A stretch of 64,000 bases of DNA from Ceratopteris richardii (Eukaryota; Streptophyta; Polypodiopsida; Polypodiales; Pteridaceae). Location: NCBI GenBank assembly GCA_020310875.1, contig CM035413.1, positions 182,224,085 to 182,288,084 on the forward strand, written 5' to 3'. The notes beneath the pieces are model-generated. The model did not search any database and was not told the origin of the DNA. It was given only the letters and a program-made list of their open reading frames with translations. Made by a program: the position numbers and the translations under genes. Below are positions 1-9,515 of the stretch, in pieces (positions within the stretch are counted from its first letter, which is position 1; every line of letters begins with the position of its first letter).

Positions 1-2
1 TG

Positions 3-767
3 AATCAAACTAGAATTACAATTGAGTTAAATAATGGAGCACTCAAGGAACTAGGAAAGGCACAGACTCCTGGTCCCTCCAGGGATACACATGAAGTTGA
101 CCATGTTGTTCTTGTCCAAGGCTATGTGATACAGAAGAACGAAGATCTCAAAGAAGGAGTCAGAACCACAATGGAACTCCCTTCTTTTCCAAAGGCCAGA
201 AGGAGGCAGCAACTAAGGGCAGATCAATCACTGAAGACTCTCCAGGCGAGAGACCAAAAGAACGCGCGAAGCAGAACAATTCAGCCGATGAAACAAATGT
301 GGGTGCGGAAAGACGAGCTGCCGACCGTAACTAAGTCGCAACAACGGTCTCAACTTCCTATTAGTAATCAACGACTTGATGCTAATAAGAGGACTCCTAA
401 AACCTCTGTTGAGAAAGTGAAATCCATTTGGGTACCCAAGAAGTCGATGAAGGCTGACCCACAATCAAGACAAATTTGGGTGCCTAAGGCTTGCTTGCGG
501 GCTCAACTAACCCCACACAATTCACATCATACACGACAGGGTTCACTCGCTCAAGCAGCCGTCACCCACTCTTGTCTGATACACTCGAACACGCTGCCAC
601 CTAGAAGCACGCACAGACTCACTCGTAAATGGGTCCCAATGACACAACAATTCCCAGCAGAATTACTCATGGAATCCTCCCTAATCTCCACAAAACCAAG
701 ACTAAAAGCCATCCATGGTGTTTGGCAACCTAAGGCTTGTAATAAACCCCCCGACCCCAATCTGTGA
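3..767 (+). CDS. N ORF a, 3' part: basic protein with repeated W-V-P-K motifs
   Basis: The frame is open from base 3, so this is the C-terminal part of a protein starting outside the window; the first Met inside is at 126. The product is basic and low in hydrophobic residues. It carries five spaced copies of a short motif: QMWVRKDE, SIWVPKKS, QIWVPKAC, RKWVPMTQ and GVWQPKAC, separated by Lys/Arg/Gln/Ser/Pro-rich linkers. I see no protease, RT, RNase H or integrase motif. Repeated Trp-Val-Pro-Lys segments beside basic linkers suggest nucleic-acid binding, but that is inference. It lies in a different frame from the downstream ORF and ends 178 bp before the first Met of that ORF. It could be the tail of a Gag- or Pol-like protein or a separate accessory ORF. 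Confidence 0.5.
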   Translation, partial: NQTRITIELNNGALKELGKAQTPGPSRDTHEVDHVVLVQGYVIQKNEDLKEGVRTTMELPSFPKARRRQQLRADQSLKTLQARDQKNARSRTIQPMKQMWVRKDELPTVTKSQQRSQLPISNQRLDANKRTPKTSVEKVKSIWVPKKSMKADPQSRQIWVPKACLRAQLTPHNSHHTRQGSLAQAAVTHSCLIHSNTLPPRSTHRLTRKWVPMTQQFPAELLMESSLISTKPRLKAIHGVWQPKACNKPPDPNL

Positions 768-780
768 ATTCATCTCCACT

Positions 781-820
781 TACTAACTGCATTAGTCAGA
801 CAGTGCATCTTTCCATCTAG
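781..820 (+). promoter_or_regulatory. Candidate 3' splice acceptor upstream of the N downstream ORF
   Basis: A TACTAAC branch-point-like heptamer at 781-787 is followed by the pyrimidine-rich TCTTTCCATCTAG, whose AG (819-820) lies about 34 nt from the presumed branch A. The site falls between ORF a and the ORF starting at 946. Genes placed downstream of pol in retroelements are often expressed from spliced RNA, so an acceptor is plausible here. No donor can be assigned from the visible sequence. Confidence 0.3.
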
Positions 821-945
821 CTCCTAGGACTATCCAGGCATTAACTACACACACTATCATCGTGCACTCACTGACCACTGACTCATCATCTACCTCATGT
901 TAATGTTGTAACGGGGACAACAACGGGTTTATTCTATCCATTACA

Positions 946-1923
946 ATGTTAACACATGGTTCTATATTCTCACAGAACCAACAAGCAAGCAATGCCATGG
1001 CAGAAGCTGGAGGTTCCAGTGCTCACGCCGGATCCAGCGCACAGATTGTGGATATAGAAACACTCCTCCTCGAACCACATCTCACCGAAAGACCGCAAGA
1101 ACTTCAAGTTGTGCATGTACTCCCAGTTCAGGATCCTCCCCAGGGGCACACCTCTCAAGTGGGCAAACACGCTCATTGGTTCAGTGATGTTGCAGGACCA
1201 TTGGGTGATGGAACCTATTTTTGGGAAGCTGAATTGGAGTTTAATGGTAAATGGGGACGCTACCATTTTTTCACGCGCGAATTTGAGAGCTATCAGAATG
1301 CCGAAGTAATGCGTGCAGTATGGACCAAAGCTGGCCTGGACAGTTATTTCAGGGCCCACTTACCGAAGCCAGATTTCTTACGTTGTTCTTATCTTATCCG
1401 TACCATCACTCCTAGCAGGGCCAAGGGAGGCGACAACACTTTTGTGTTACCGTCACTGTTGCCGGGCCACGAACTTAAAAGATTCAAACTGACCCTCAAT
1501 CTGGTACGAGAAGCATTGGGCATGTATGGTATGCACATTCCTACTAAAAAGGAAACAATGGTTCTAGGCAGAATGAAACATAAAGATCTCAATAAGCTGA
1601 AGGATATGGTAGCAATGACACCGACCATCGCTCTTCACCTACGGACCGTCATGCAGCATTTTGCTTTTCCAGCCCAGGAAAGATTCACCATGCCACCAAA
1701 GAAGATATGGTTTAGCTTGTATTTGGCAGAGACAGAAAACCTCCCTATCAACGTACCACATTGGATCATAGATCAGATCCACCTAGCCCATCAACGGTGG
1801 AACAAGAAGCAGAAAAATGTGCTCCATGGGTGTTGTGCTCTGACCAAAATAATCTATCGATGTCTAGCCTATGACGTGCCTATTCAGCGGGCACTCGTAT
1901 GGTCCCGGGCCCAAGAGTTCTAG
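946..1923 (+). pseudogene. N downstream ORF, segment 1 (N-terminal domain)
   Basis: The first of three in-frame open segments (946-1923, 1960-3195, 3211-5013) that read as one roughly 1,350-codon protein broken by two stops. This segment has 325 codons and ends at TAG (1921-1923). After a low-complexity start (about 45 residues) there is a compact globular region of about 260 residues. Its C-terminal part (INVPHWIIDQI, then a Cys/Leu-rich helix) recalls the pattern of the family called putative plant transposon protein, which occurs near plant Gypsy elements. That family match is from memory of the pattern and needs a profile search. No signal peptide or membrane span is visible, which argues against an envelope protein. 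The start at 946 is the first in-frame Met after the gap. Confidence 0.5.
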
Positions 1924-1959
1924 AGAAGGCTATCAGCGGCAGGTACTCCATCAAAGAAG

Positions 1960-3195
1960 ATGAGAGGGGGAGTCCAATTACCCTGCGCTCAACCAAGGGG
2001 AGCCACCACTACACCAGAAATTACCCCTCCCCAGACACGACGCATTAGACCATTCACCATTCGGCTACCAAGACCAAGTACAGAGGGACCCAATGTGGTG
2101 TTTCCACCCGTCCCATCGGACTTGGAATTTCCACAGGGCTTTACTCTCAATGATCTCACTGATGAAGAAGTGGCTAGGCTAATCTACGACTCTAATCTCG
2201 AAACGGAAATAGAGCAAGCTCAGGAACCACAAACCCATACAACAACGTCAGCCCCCACCCGACCGCAAGTGGTAGAAGTCGACGTAGATGAACAAGAGAC
2301 CGAACAAGAGGAAGAAGCCTACGAAGAACAAGAGTATGATGAACTTTCAGAGTTAGCAAGTGCCCCCGCGTATTCGGCACAAATAAAAAGACTATATCGA
2401 ACCATGCAGCTAGTTCAAGAACAGCATAAAATGTCACTTGAAGCAGGCAAGAAACTCATGAACCAATTGCTGGCAGAAGAAGGTGTGGATGATATGTTCA
2501 TCGAGTCCATCAACCTACATGCAGATGCAGTAGGATTGGATGAGGCCATTCATGAGGCAATGGCCTACATTCACCGATTTGAGAAAAGAGTTCCCGCCCG
2601 TCCCATGAGGTCCGGGAAACAAATTCATATCAACGTATCAGCACCAGGAGATACAACGCAAGCAGACGAACATCAGGAAGCACCACTGCCACCACCCTCC
2701 CCACCTCTCACTACACAACTCGCTCCACCACATGACACTATCACCACCACGTCCACTACCACCACAATTGTCATGGGAATTCCACTCTCTCCGGGAATCC
2801 AATTCGGGGGCGTCACCATGCCCACTTTCACCACTCTCTTCACTAACGTCACTTCTACCCCACCCACAATCCCCATCTACACGGTCACTCAAACATTTGA
2901 CACTATGGAAACATCTCCTGCCACTGCACCGCTCCCTCCCCCCATGCAACCTCCGTCTCCCATACCCCCTCCACCCACATCTCCACTTGCAGCCACATCA
3001 TTCACAACTCCCTTTCCCGCCCCCAGTCCCCCTACATCTTCACCTCTCCCTGCATCATTTAATGTAAATAGTATATTTCTAGCATTAAATCAATGTGTAT
3101 ATCAGCTTCAGAATGAGTACAGAGCTCTTGACGACCGGTATCAACAACTGACAACAAATCACCAGAACTTACAAAGGCAACTTACAAGTCTTTAA
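1960..3195 (+). pseudogene. N downstream ORF, segment 2 (acidic and proline-rich linker)
   Basis: Continues the frame of segment 1 after the TAG at 1921; the Met at 1960 is internal rather than a true start. It has an acidic stretch (about residues 105-135, many Glu/Asp), a helical region with LYRTMQLVQEQHKMSLEAGK, and then about 140 residues dominated by Pro, Thr and Ser, including PPPSPPLTTQL and repeated TTTS. This looks like a disordered linker between the N-terminal domain and the coiled coil. It ends in a helical, Gln-rich stretch leading straight into segment 3 across TAA (3193-3195). The stop fits a single substitution of a Gln, Lys or Glu codon. Function is unknown. Confidence 0.5.
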
Positions 3196-3210
3196 GAGGA
3201 AAATGCAGAT

Positions 3211-5013
3211 GTGACTCAACGTTATACAATGCTTGAGCAGGCTCACCAAACACTACTGGAGGCACCCCAACCATCGAAAGAATCAGGCGTCAAACAACTA
3301 GAAGCCTTGCTCAAAGGATACCAGGCCGATAACCTACGAGTCAGACGTAACTTGGCGCTACTCAGGAAACATATGGCCACAGCACTTGAAGAGAACAAGA
3401 GACTGCAGAAACAAAATGAAGAGAATCTGGAAGCGGCAATGGAAGGCTCTCCCCACAAAATTGAACCAGAGCAGTTTAAAGCCGTACCTTCAGAGACAAT
3501 GAAGACCATCTTAGAAAGCTATGCAGATCTATTATATGCTCATGATGAGTTGGAAAGGGAACGTGATGAGCTGCGTGGCCAGCTCAAGGAACAGGAGGCT
3601 CCAACCAAAGTAATAGAGTCGACCTCGACTTCAGAGGAAGTGAAGGCATTGACAGAGCAGGTGGTTGAGCTCCAGAAAAAGTTACTAGAGTATGAAAGGC
3701 AACCCTCTCCAGTTATTGAACCTGAGCCAGAAGACTTGGTTCCCATTGAGGTAGATGATTCGTACGAGGAACCATATGTTCCTATGCCAATGCCAGGAGG
3801 GCAACGAACCTCAAAGGGACTAGACACCTTGGAAGTGGAAGCACCCGAGTGGCTTCAGACACTGGAAAAGACAGCGAACACCCACGAAGAACGGGTAGCC
3901 ATTCAGATCCAATCACTAGCAAACCTAGAAGAAACTGTCATAAAGTCAGAATATTTCAGAAGCATGTCTCATCATAGATGGATCGGCACCAATAATGACC
4001 AATATGTGCCATACTGCATACTTTTGGCCGATTACAACACCGAGATTCAACGACAATGCGGCAAGCCTCCCACATTTGCTACACAATTTGGTCCAGACGA
4101 TATACCGGAAAGTGCTAAGCGTGGGTTCATCCATCAACCCACCTGGAGGATCAGGCTTTTGGAAACATATCCTGAAATGGTCCGAACCTGGAATAATATG
4201 CCGTTGTTTATTAAATATAATCCTTGTTACGTTCCAGTTCTTCGAAGACGCACCTGGCCTGAATTCACTATTACCGTCAGAGACATCAAAGCCTGCGCAA
4301 AATGGTTAAATTACGTTTATCTAGCACCTCCACAAGGACCCCCCACGGTGAACTACATGATTTCTACAATCTGTCACTGGAGCATTCGGCTACGCAATAA
4401 TCCCGATGTGATGGCCCATATGTGTATGAAAATATTTGAATTAATGCTGATCACTTTCAAGACGTTTAAGAATATTAAGGACCCCCACTTCTCAGGAGCA
4501 GGCTTCGTGACAGGAAACCAAGATCTGGTGTACGATATGAGTACCACCCCCTCAATTGAAGTAATATATGCTTGGCACGCCAGAATCAAGTACCTCCCAG
4601 CCTGCTTTAAACAGACATTTGAGGAGATGTTCATCACAGGATTCTGGGAATATCACTCCAAAATCTTTATACCTAGACCATCACATCTCCTCCAATTATT
4701 TGCTGTGGAGAGAACTATTCACTCAGAACAATTGAGGGTGCCTCATCCAGATGTTCCCGGACCTGTGAATTGGGATGATTTGCTCACAGATCTAGCACGT
4801 GGCTTACGACTCGAAGAACACCACCTAGCCTCCGATGTCATCCAATATTATGTTCAAAAACCCTCTAGACAAGGGTCTGTCAGGGGCGACAGATGCGAGA
4901 GTGGGGGGGGTGTTGGCAGCAGTCAGGGAACTGAAGGAGCCACAAGACGAAGAGAGTCAGAGCGAAGGGACAGCACAAGCAGACATGGCAGTCAAAGAAG
5001 ATCTGGCAAGTAG
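3211..5013 (+). pseudogene. N downstream ORF, segment 3 (coiled coil plus C-terminal domain)
   Basis: Same frame as segments 1 and 2. The first 170 or so residues are heptad-rich (for example LEENKRLQKQNEENLE and LTEQVVELQKKLLEYE), a likely coiled coil for self-association. An acidic hinge follows, then a Trp- and Tyr-rich globular domain of about 300 residues (roughly 240-545) that I do not recognise. The frame does not stop before the LTR: it reads through the polypurine tract as Gly/Ser codons and ends at 5011-5013, about 100 bp inside the 3' LTR, with an Arg/Ser/Glu-rich tail. No transmembrane helix is seen. A structural, RNA-binding or movement-like role would all be guesses. Confidence 0.55.
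4897..4910 (+). promoter_or_regulatory. Polypurine tract of N
   Basis: GAGAGTGGGGGGGG lies directly against the TGTTGG start of the 3' LTR. This is the expected place for the primer of plus-strand DNA synthesis, and it fixes the orientation of N as plus. Confidence 0.8.
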
Positions 5014-5603
5014 GCCATCTAAAATTTTCAGACATCAAGGAGTTGAGCACACAAGAAGAAAGAGCAAGTAGGGAGCTCAAAGAGGTGTATGACAAATCAA
5101 GAGAGAAAACCCCTACACAAATAGTGATTTTAATCACTAAACACCATTGTAAATACCATTTCATATTTTTGTAGCTCCATTTTGTGCAAGCCAAGGAGTC
5201 CTTGAGCTTGAGGAGCTTTAGAAGTATCTACCTGCCAATTTTTGTATTTTTTAGATCTCGTTTGAGCCCTCAAATAAGCCCTGGAACCTAATTTTTAACT
5301 AGGCCGGACACTAGGTCTGGACAGGGCCAAAGCTAGTCAAAAACTATAAAAGGAGCTAGAGAGCTCATTTTTGGGTTAGCTTGTAATTGAAATGAACTTG
5401 TAAGAGCTTTTTGAAAGTAATCTAAAAACTCCATTGCTTCTCACTCTTTGTCTTACCGTGTGTGCACGTGTGTGTGTATGTGTGTGCATGCTTGTGTGCT
5501 TCTCACTCACGCACTTGTGCCTCCACTTGCTCATGGTCTTCATACCATCCTCACGTCTTCCCGGATTGACATTAAAGGAGGTGCTACTCATCACTGAGCT
5601 ACA
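4911..5603 (+). repeat. N 3' LTR
   Basis: Starts TGTTGGCAGCAG and ends CTGAGCTACA (TG...CA). It is the same family as the inverted LTR at 16897-17520 (B): both share the TGTTGGCAGCAG start, a region with the core AACCTAATTTTTAACTAGGC, a TATA box and the ending GTGCTACTCATCACTGAGC. Downstream of the TATA box is a TG-rich simple repeat around 5458-5500. The LTR is slightly longer than B's. The two LTRs are in opposite orientation and are not the two ends of one element. Confidence 0.9.
5344..5352 (+). promoter_or_regulatory. TATA box of the N LTR
   Basis: CTATAAAAG lies in the middle of the LTR, after a GC-rich stretch and about 110 bp before the TG-rich region. It matches the plant TATA consensus, and its counterpart in the related B LTR is CTATAAATAG. 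Confidence 0.6.
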
Positions 5604-6072
5604 GGGGTACATCTCTATGAGAGTAATCCTTGAGGTTGACTTTAGTCGTGACACCTAAGTGTTGCAAATACAAGGAATTGGTTCCCCAATCCTGTACCAC
5701 TTGCAACTGTCGCATAAATGGTCTTCCCAAAATCATCTCATAGGAATGACTTTTGCTAGAGTCACACATAGCAAACGTATGCTCAAACTCTACACCACAA
5801 GTGGTGAGAGTTATTCCTTCAAGCAGTCCTAAGGGTCTTTCAATGTGACCATCGGCCATCTGCAATTTCATTCTCGTCGGCCTGAGTGCTCGCTTGCCCC
5901 ATCACTTCCATAGGGAAGTGGTAGCAATGGCAACTCCCACACTTGAGTCCAAAATTGCCTTGGTGGTGTACCCCTGATGGGTAATGGGAAGATAGGTGTT
6001 TCCTTCTTCTCCTTCGCTCCTGTCTCCTATCTTGTCTAGAGGAATTTTTGGCATTGTTCTATGGGAGCCTAC
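5604..6072 (-). pseudogene. B protease (pepsin-like), degraded
   Basis: Aspartic protease of the Gypsy polyprotein, which cleaves Gag-Pol during particle maturation. Read from 6072 down, it aligns throughout with the K protease: a lead-in with EGNTYLP, then AILDSSVGVAIAT where K has AILDTGVGVGIAT, then TCGVEFEHT and YEMILGRPFMRQ. The catalytic D-T/S-G triplet is DSS here, so the Gly is lost, and an in-frame stop follows shortly after. Upstream the frame is cut by A; at 5604 it is cut by N. It is non-functional. The longest open piece is 5599-5871, whose last residues come from N LTR sequence. Confidence 0.75.
6068..6072. repeat. Target-site duplication of A (left copy)
   Basis: CCTAC, matched by CCTAC at 11511-11515 on the far side of element A. 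A 5-bp duplication is standard for Copia integration. Confidence 0.9.
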
Positions 6073-6449
6073 TGTCATGAGGAAGGAGATAAGGAAGACA
6101 GCTCACACAACACACTCTCACTCTCAAGGAGAAGCACACACACAGATTGAGGCAAGGAAGAATGATCTTCTTCTTCTTCTATTACATAAAAGGAATGTAC
6201 AAGAATGACCTAAAAACAAGAATACAACCAGTGCAATATATAAAGACCAGTACATAAGGAAAAACCTAATGTCCGGGAATGAGTGAGCTGGCAAGAAACA
6301 AATGTGCCATCACTCTCGGTAGATAAATCTAATAAAGCTCAATGAAGTATCCCTGACATATACCGGCGTGACCACTATACATGTTAGAGAAACGAAAAAC
6401 TGGTACGTGTCATCTTGGATCATCACATGTTGAGCTTGATATCTCAACA
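6073..6449 (-). repeat. A 3' LTR
   Basis: Starts TGTCATGAGG and ends ATCTCAACA on the + strand. It pairs with 11131-11510 and with the M LTR at 59952-60328. A TATATAAA-like stretch near 6236 sits at the equivalent place in all three copies. The simple repeat CTTCTTCTT near 6168-6180 differs in length between copies. Confidence 0.95.
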
Positions 6450-6464
6450 CTCCCCCTCAAACTC
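6450..6464 (-). promoter_or_regulatory. Polypurine tract of A
   Basis: CTCCCCCTCAAACTC on the + strand, that is GAGTTTGAGGGGGAG on the coding strand, directly inside the 3' LTR. The same tract type is seen in F, G and J. Confidence 0.85.
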
Positions 6465-6469
6465 AATGC

Positions 6470-7123
6470 CATATCCTGTAATCCAAACATCTTCCGAAAC
6501 TTCTTCAACTTCTCAACTCCAAGTGCTTTGGTGAAAATATCAGCAACCTACTCATCTGTTCTCACATAAACAAGATCAATATCACCTGCTAATACCTTCT
6601 CTCTGATGAAGTGATAATGTACCTCGATATGCTTTGTTCTAGCATGGAAAACAGGGTTCCGTGCTAATTGTATGCTGCTAAGATTATCACAATAGATAGT
6701 GATGGGCTTTTGCACTTCCACACCTAAATCTGCAAGTAGCATCTCTAGCCATGATGCCTTACATGCTGCCATTGCAGCACCTCTATATTCAGCCTTTGTA
6801 CTCGACAAAGCAACAGTGGGTTGCTTTTTACTGCTCCATGTAATAGCTGCACCTCCAAGTGAGAAAAGAAAGCCACTAGTAGATCTTCTATCTGGAGTAC
6901 TACCAGCCCAATCTGCATCGGTGTATCCATGAACCTGCAAATCTACACCAGCTTCATAAAACAATGCATAATCCAAAGTAGCACTCACATAACGTAGAGT
7001 GCCCCTCAGAGCATCCAAATGTGGCTTCCTGGGAACCTGCATAAACTGACTTTCAAGTCCAACAGTGTAGCTTAAATCAGGCCTTGTAATTGTAAGATAT
7101 ATAAGACTTCCCACAATTTTCCT
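6470..7123 (-). pseudogene. A RNase H domain and pol C-terminus
   Basis: Ribonuclease H that degrades the RNA strand of the RNA-DNA hybrid. On the minus strand the frame shows GSLIYLTITRPDLSY (RT/RNase H linker), YTDADWAGSTPDRRSTSG (first catalytic Asp), SSTKAEYRG (catalytic Glu), YCDNLSSIQLA (catalytic Asp) and HARTKHIEVHYHFIRE, which are the Copia signatures. An in-frame TAG at 6548-6550 lies where M keeps the sense codon CAG, shortly before the normal end. Another TAG (7124-7126) separates it from RT. The main open piece is 6548-7114. Confidence 0.85.
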
Positions 7124-7999
7124 CTACATAGTAGCATTTTCCAATGCTTCACTTGATGTAGTATCCAATTTCAAATTCTGATCTAAAGGCATAGAAATTG
7201 TCTTACAATCAGCCATACCATACTTTTGCAACATATTCAAGGCATATTGCCTTTGCGACATCCATATACCTGTTTCTGTATGTATAAACTCAATGCCCAA
7301 GAAATAGCGTAGCACACCAAGATCTTTCATGTCAAATTCCTACATAAGAAGTTTCTTTACCTCTTTGATGCTTTCTTCATTATCACCACCTACAATCAGA
7401 TCATCAACATAAATAGCCACAATAGTGATGCCATCATCAGCCTTCCTTGCATATAGTGAGTGATCTGCATCACACATAGAAAACCCAATGCTGATTAAGT
7501 AATCAGCAATCCTTGCATGCCATGCACGCGGAGCCTGCTTCAGCCCATACAAAGCCTTTTGCAACCTGCAAACATATTTTGGATGCTTTGAATCTTTGTA
7601 TCCTTGTGGCTGGTCCATATATACTTCTTCCTGTAACTCACCATGTAGGAAAGCATTCTTCACATCCATCTGATGCAAAGTCCATCCTTTTGCTATAGCT
7701 AATGCAACAAGTGTTCTGACAGTAGACATTTTAGCTACAGGGCTGAATGTTTCCTCATAATCAATGCCATATGTCTGTGCATAACCTTTAGCTACCAATC
7801 AAGCTTTATACCTGCGTATGCTACCATCAGCATTATGCTTTACCTTGTAAACCCATTTGCAGCCTATGGATTTCTTTCCTTGCTGCTGTGGAACCAACTT
7901 CCATGTATCATTTCCATAAAGTGCAGCCATCTCCTCATCCATAGCTTTTTCCCAATCTGCATTACCAATTGCACCTTCAAAACAAGAAGGTTCAGCATC
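7124..7999 (-). pseudogene. A reverse transcriptase domain
   Basis: Copies element RNA into DNA inside the particle. Visible motifs in order are GIDYEETFSPVAKM, LHQMDVKNAFLHG (catalytic Asp), ALYGLKQAPRAWH, YVDDLIVGG (the catalytic YVDD) and KDLGVLRYFLGIEF. Open pieces are 7340-7798 and 7124-7330. In-frame stops are TGA at 7799-7801, TAG at 7340-7342 and TAG at 7124-7126. The TGA fits CGA to TGA at a CpG and is also present at the homologous place in M (61597-61599); the TAG at 7340 corresponds to CAG in M. The catalytic residues are kept, but the frame is broken. Confidence 0.88.
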
Positions 8000-8626
8000 T
8001 TATATTACCTTTTTCATGTAGGCACAATGGCGAGCCATGTAACTATCATATGTCAATCGTTGCACTGAATTACGCATCCTCCCAGATCTTCTTGGTCCTG
8101 GGTCACTTCTTCTTGTATCATATGCATGTGCCCTTCTTACTCCTAGAGTCTTCACAGAGGGCAATCCATGTTCCTCATCAAGACTCTTTTCTGAACCGCT
8201 TGAATCTCCATCAACGTCTTCAAAACCTGCACCTGTTTTACTACAAGCAGAAAGCTTTTCTTTACCTTTCTTAGATGTATTTGATGAATTTGCTAGACTG
8301 GAATTTCCACGCAATCTTCCACTCCATGGATTTGAGTTGGAACTATTGCTTGGTGATGCATCCGGTCCACTCAAAACTTGAGATTCTGCACTAGATTTTT
8401 CAGCATTTTCTTTGTCATTTGGTTCAAGATTCAGTCCTTCTTTGGCATCTGCATAGAAGCTTGACATTTCATCAAATACCACATCTCTACTCACCTTCAC
8501 CTGTCGTGTGAGTGGGTTATAACATTTGTACCCCTTTTGCTCAAGGGAATATCCAATGAAGACACATTTTTCTGCTTTCGGATCAAGCTTCGTCCTTAAC
8601 TCATCTGGAAACATGTACATATGCAA
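8000..8626 (-). pseudogene. A integrase C-terminus and linker to RT
   Basis: Begins after a one-base frameshift in a short T run of the coding strand (8609-8611). It contains KAEKCVFIGYSLEQKGYKCY, the conserved GKGY-type region at the end of Copia integrases, then VSRDVVFDE and a Ser/Asn/Glu-rich linker of about 110 residues. It ends at TAA (8000-8002), where M has CAA. The downstream frame is the same and leads into RT. Confidence 0.8.
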
Positions 8627-9515
8627 TACAGCAAAAAACTTTCAGATGTGATAAGTTTGGCTTTTTACCTGTAAACTTCTCTTCAGGCGTAACTTGATGT
8701 ACAATAGCAGTCGGAGTTCTGTTCATGATGTATAGAGCAGTATGCACAGCTTCTACCCAATAACAATGAGGCATATTCTTCTCAGCCATCAAGGCTCTTG
8801 CTATTTCTGCAATATGTCTATTTTTGCGTTTAGCAACACCATTCTATTGTGGTGTGTACCTGCATGAAAACTGATGCCGAATTCCATGATTTTTTAGAAA
8901 ACTGCTGAACTCATTTGACATGTATTCACCTCCTCCATCAGATCTTAATGTTTGAATGTACTTCCCTGTCTGCTTTTCCACCATACCTTTAAAATTCTGG
9001 AAGTGAGTAAACACCTCGCTCTTCTCTTTCATGAAATATACCCATACTTTGCGTGTATGGTCATCAATGAAAGTAACATAAAACCTACAACCACCCATAG
9101 ATGTGGTCTTTGCTGGACCCCAAACATCTGTATGTACTACTTCTAGTACATTCTCACTAACATGCTTGTCATGTGGAAATGATGCTCTTGATTGTTTACC
9201 AAATTGACATGCTGCACATACCTTTTGCATTTCTGCAACTTTGAATTTTGGTAGTCCATGGACAATCTCCTTTGACTGCATCAGTTTCAGCCTTTGCAAG
9301 TTTGCATGTCCAATGCGTTTGTGCCATATCTCTATATCTGTAATAACTCCTGCACCTTTCGCAAACATGGCTGCATTCATTTCAGGAATCTTCACATTTA
9401 AGGTGAACATCCTACCAATTTTGTTTCCTTTGGCAACCAATCGTCCATCCTGCTTGTACTCTTCTACATATAATCCATCAGCATTGAACCTGACTTGTAA
9501 TCCCTGGTCAACCAT
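8601..9515 (-). pseudogene. A integrase, N-terminal and core domains
   Basis: Inserts the DNA copy into the genome. The zinc-binding module is WHKRIGHANLQRL followed by CAACQFG. The core carries VVHTDVWGP (first Asp) and LRSDGGGEY (second Asp). The expected catalytic Glu region (NGVA-x-R) follows a TAG at 8844-8846, which replaces a Gln codon after RYTPQ. A second piece, 8601-8792, contains HCYWVEAVHTALYIMNRTP and ends in the frameshift at 8609-8611. The ORF starting at 9515 is internal: it follows a TAA (9516-9518) where M has CAA. Confidence 0.85.

Larger units (their letters stand above)
1..5603 (+). mobile_element. Element N: 3' part of a Ty3/Gypsy-like LTR retrotransposon with a long downstream ORF
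   Basis: The visible part runs from an ORF already open at the window edge, through a long second ORF (946-5013), to a polypurine tract and a 693-bp 3' LTR. It belongs with Gypsy because its LTR is the same family as the 5' LTR of element B, which encodes Gypsy Gag and protease. No pol domain is visible; if present it lies left of the window. The right end abuts B protease sequence at 5604, whose frame is interrupted there, so N most likely inserted into B. The expected target duplication at the right flank is GGGGT (5604-5608); the partner copy would be outside the window. The Gypsy assignment is firm for the LTR and inferred for the ORFs. Confidence 0.75.

Noticed and set aside
946-5013. 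Envelope glycoprotein gene in N
   Set aside because: Position fits, but I see no signal peptide, membrane span or glycoprotein-like Cys pattern.
5458-5500. Telomere- or satellite-like TG repeat
   Set aside because: Short simple repeat inside the LTR of N, mirrored in the B LTR; not a telomeric motif.
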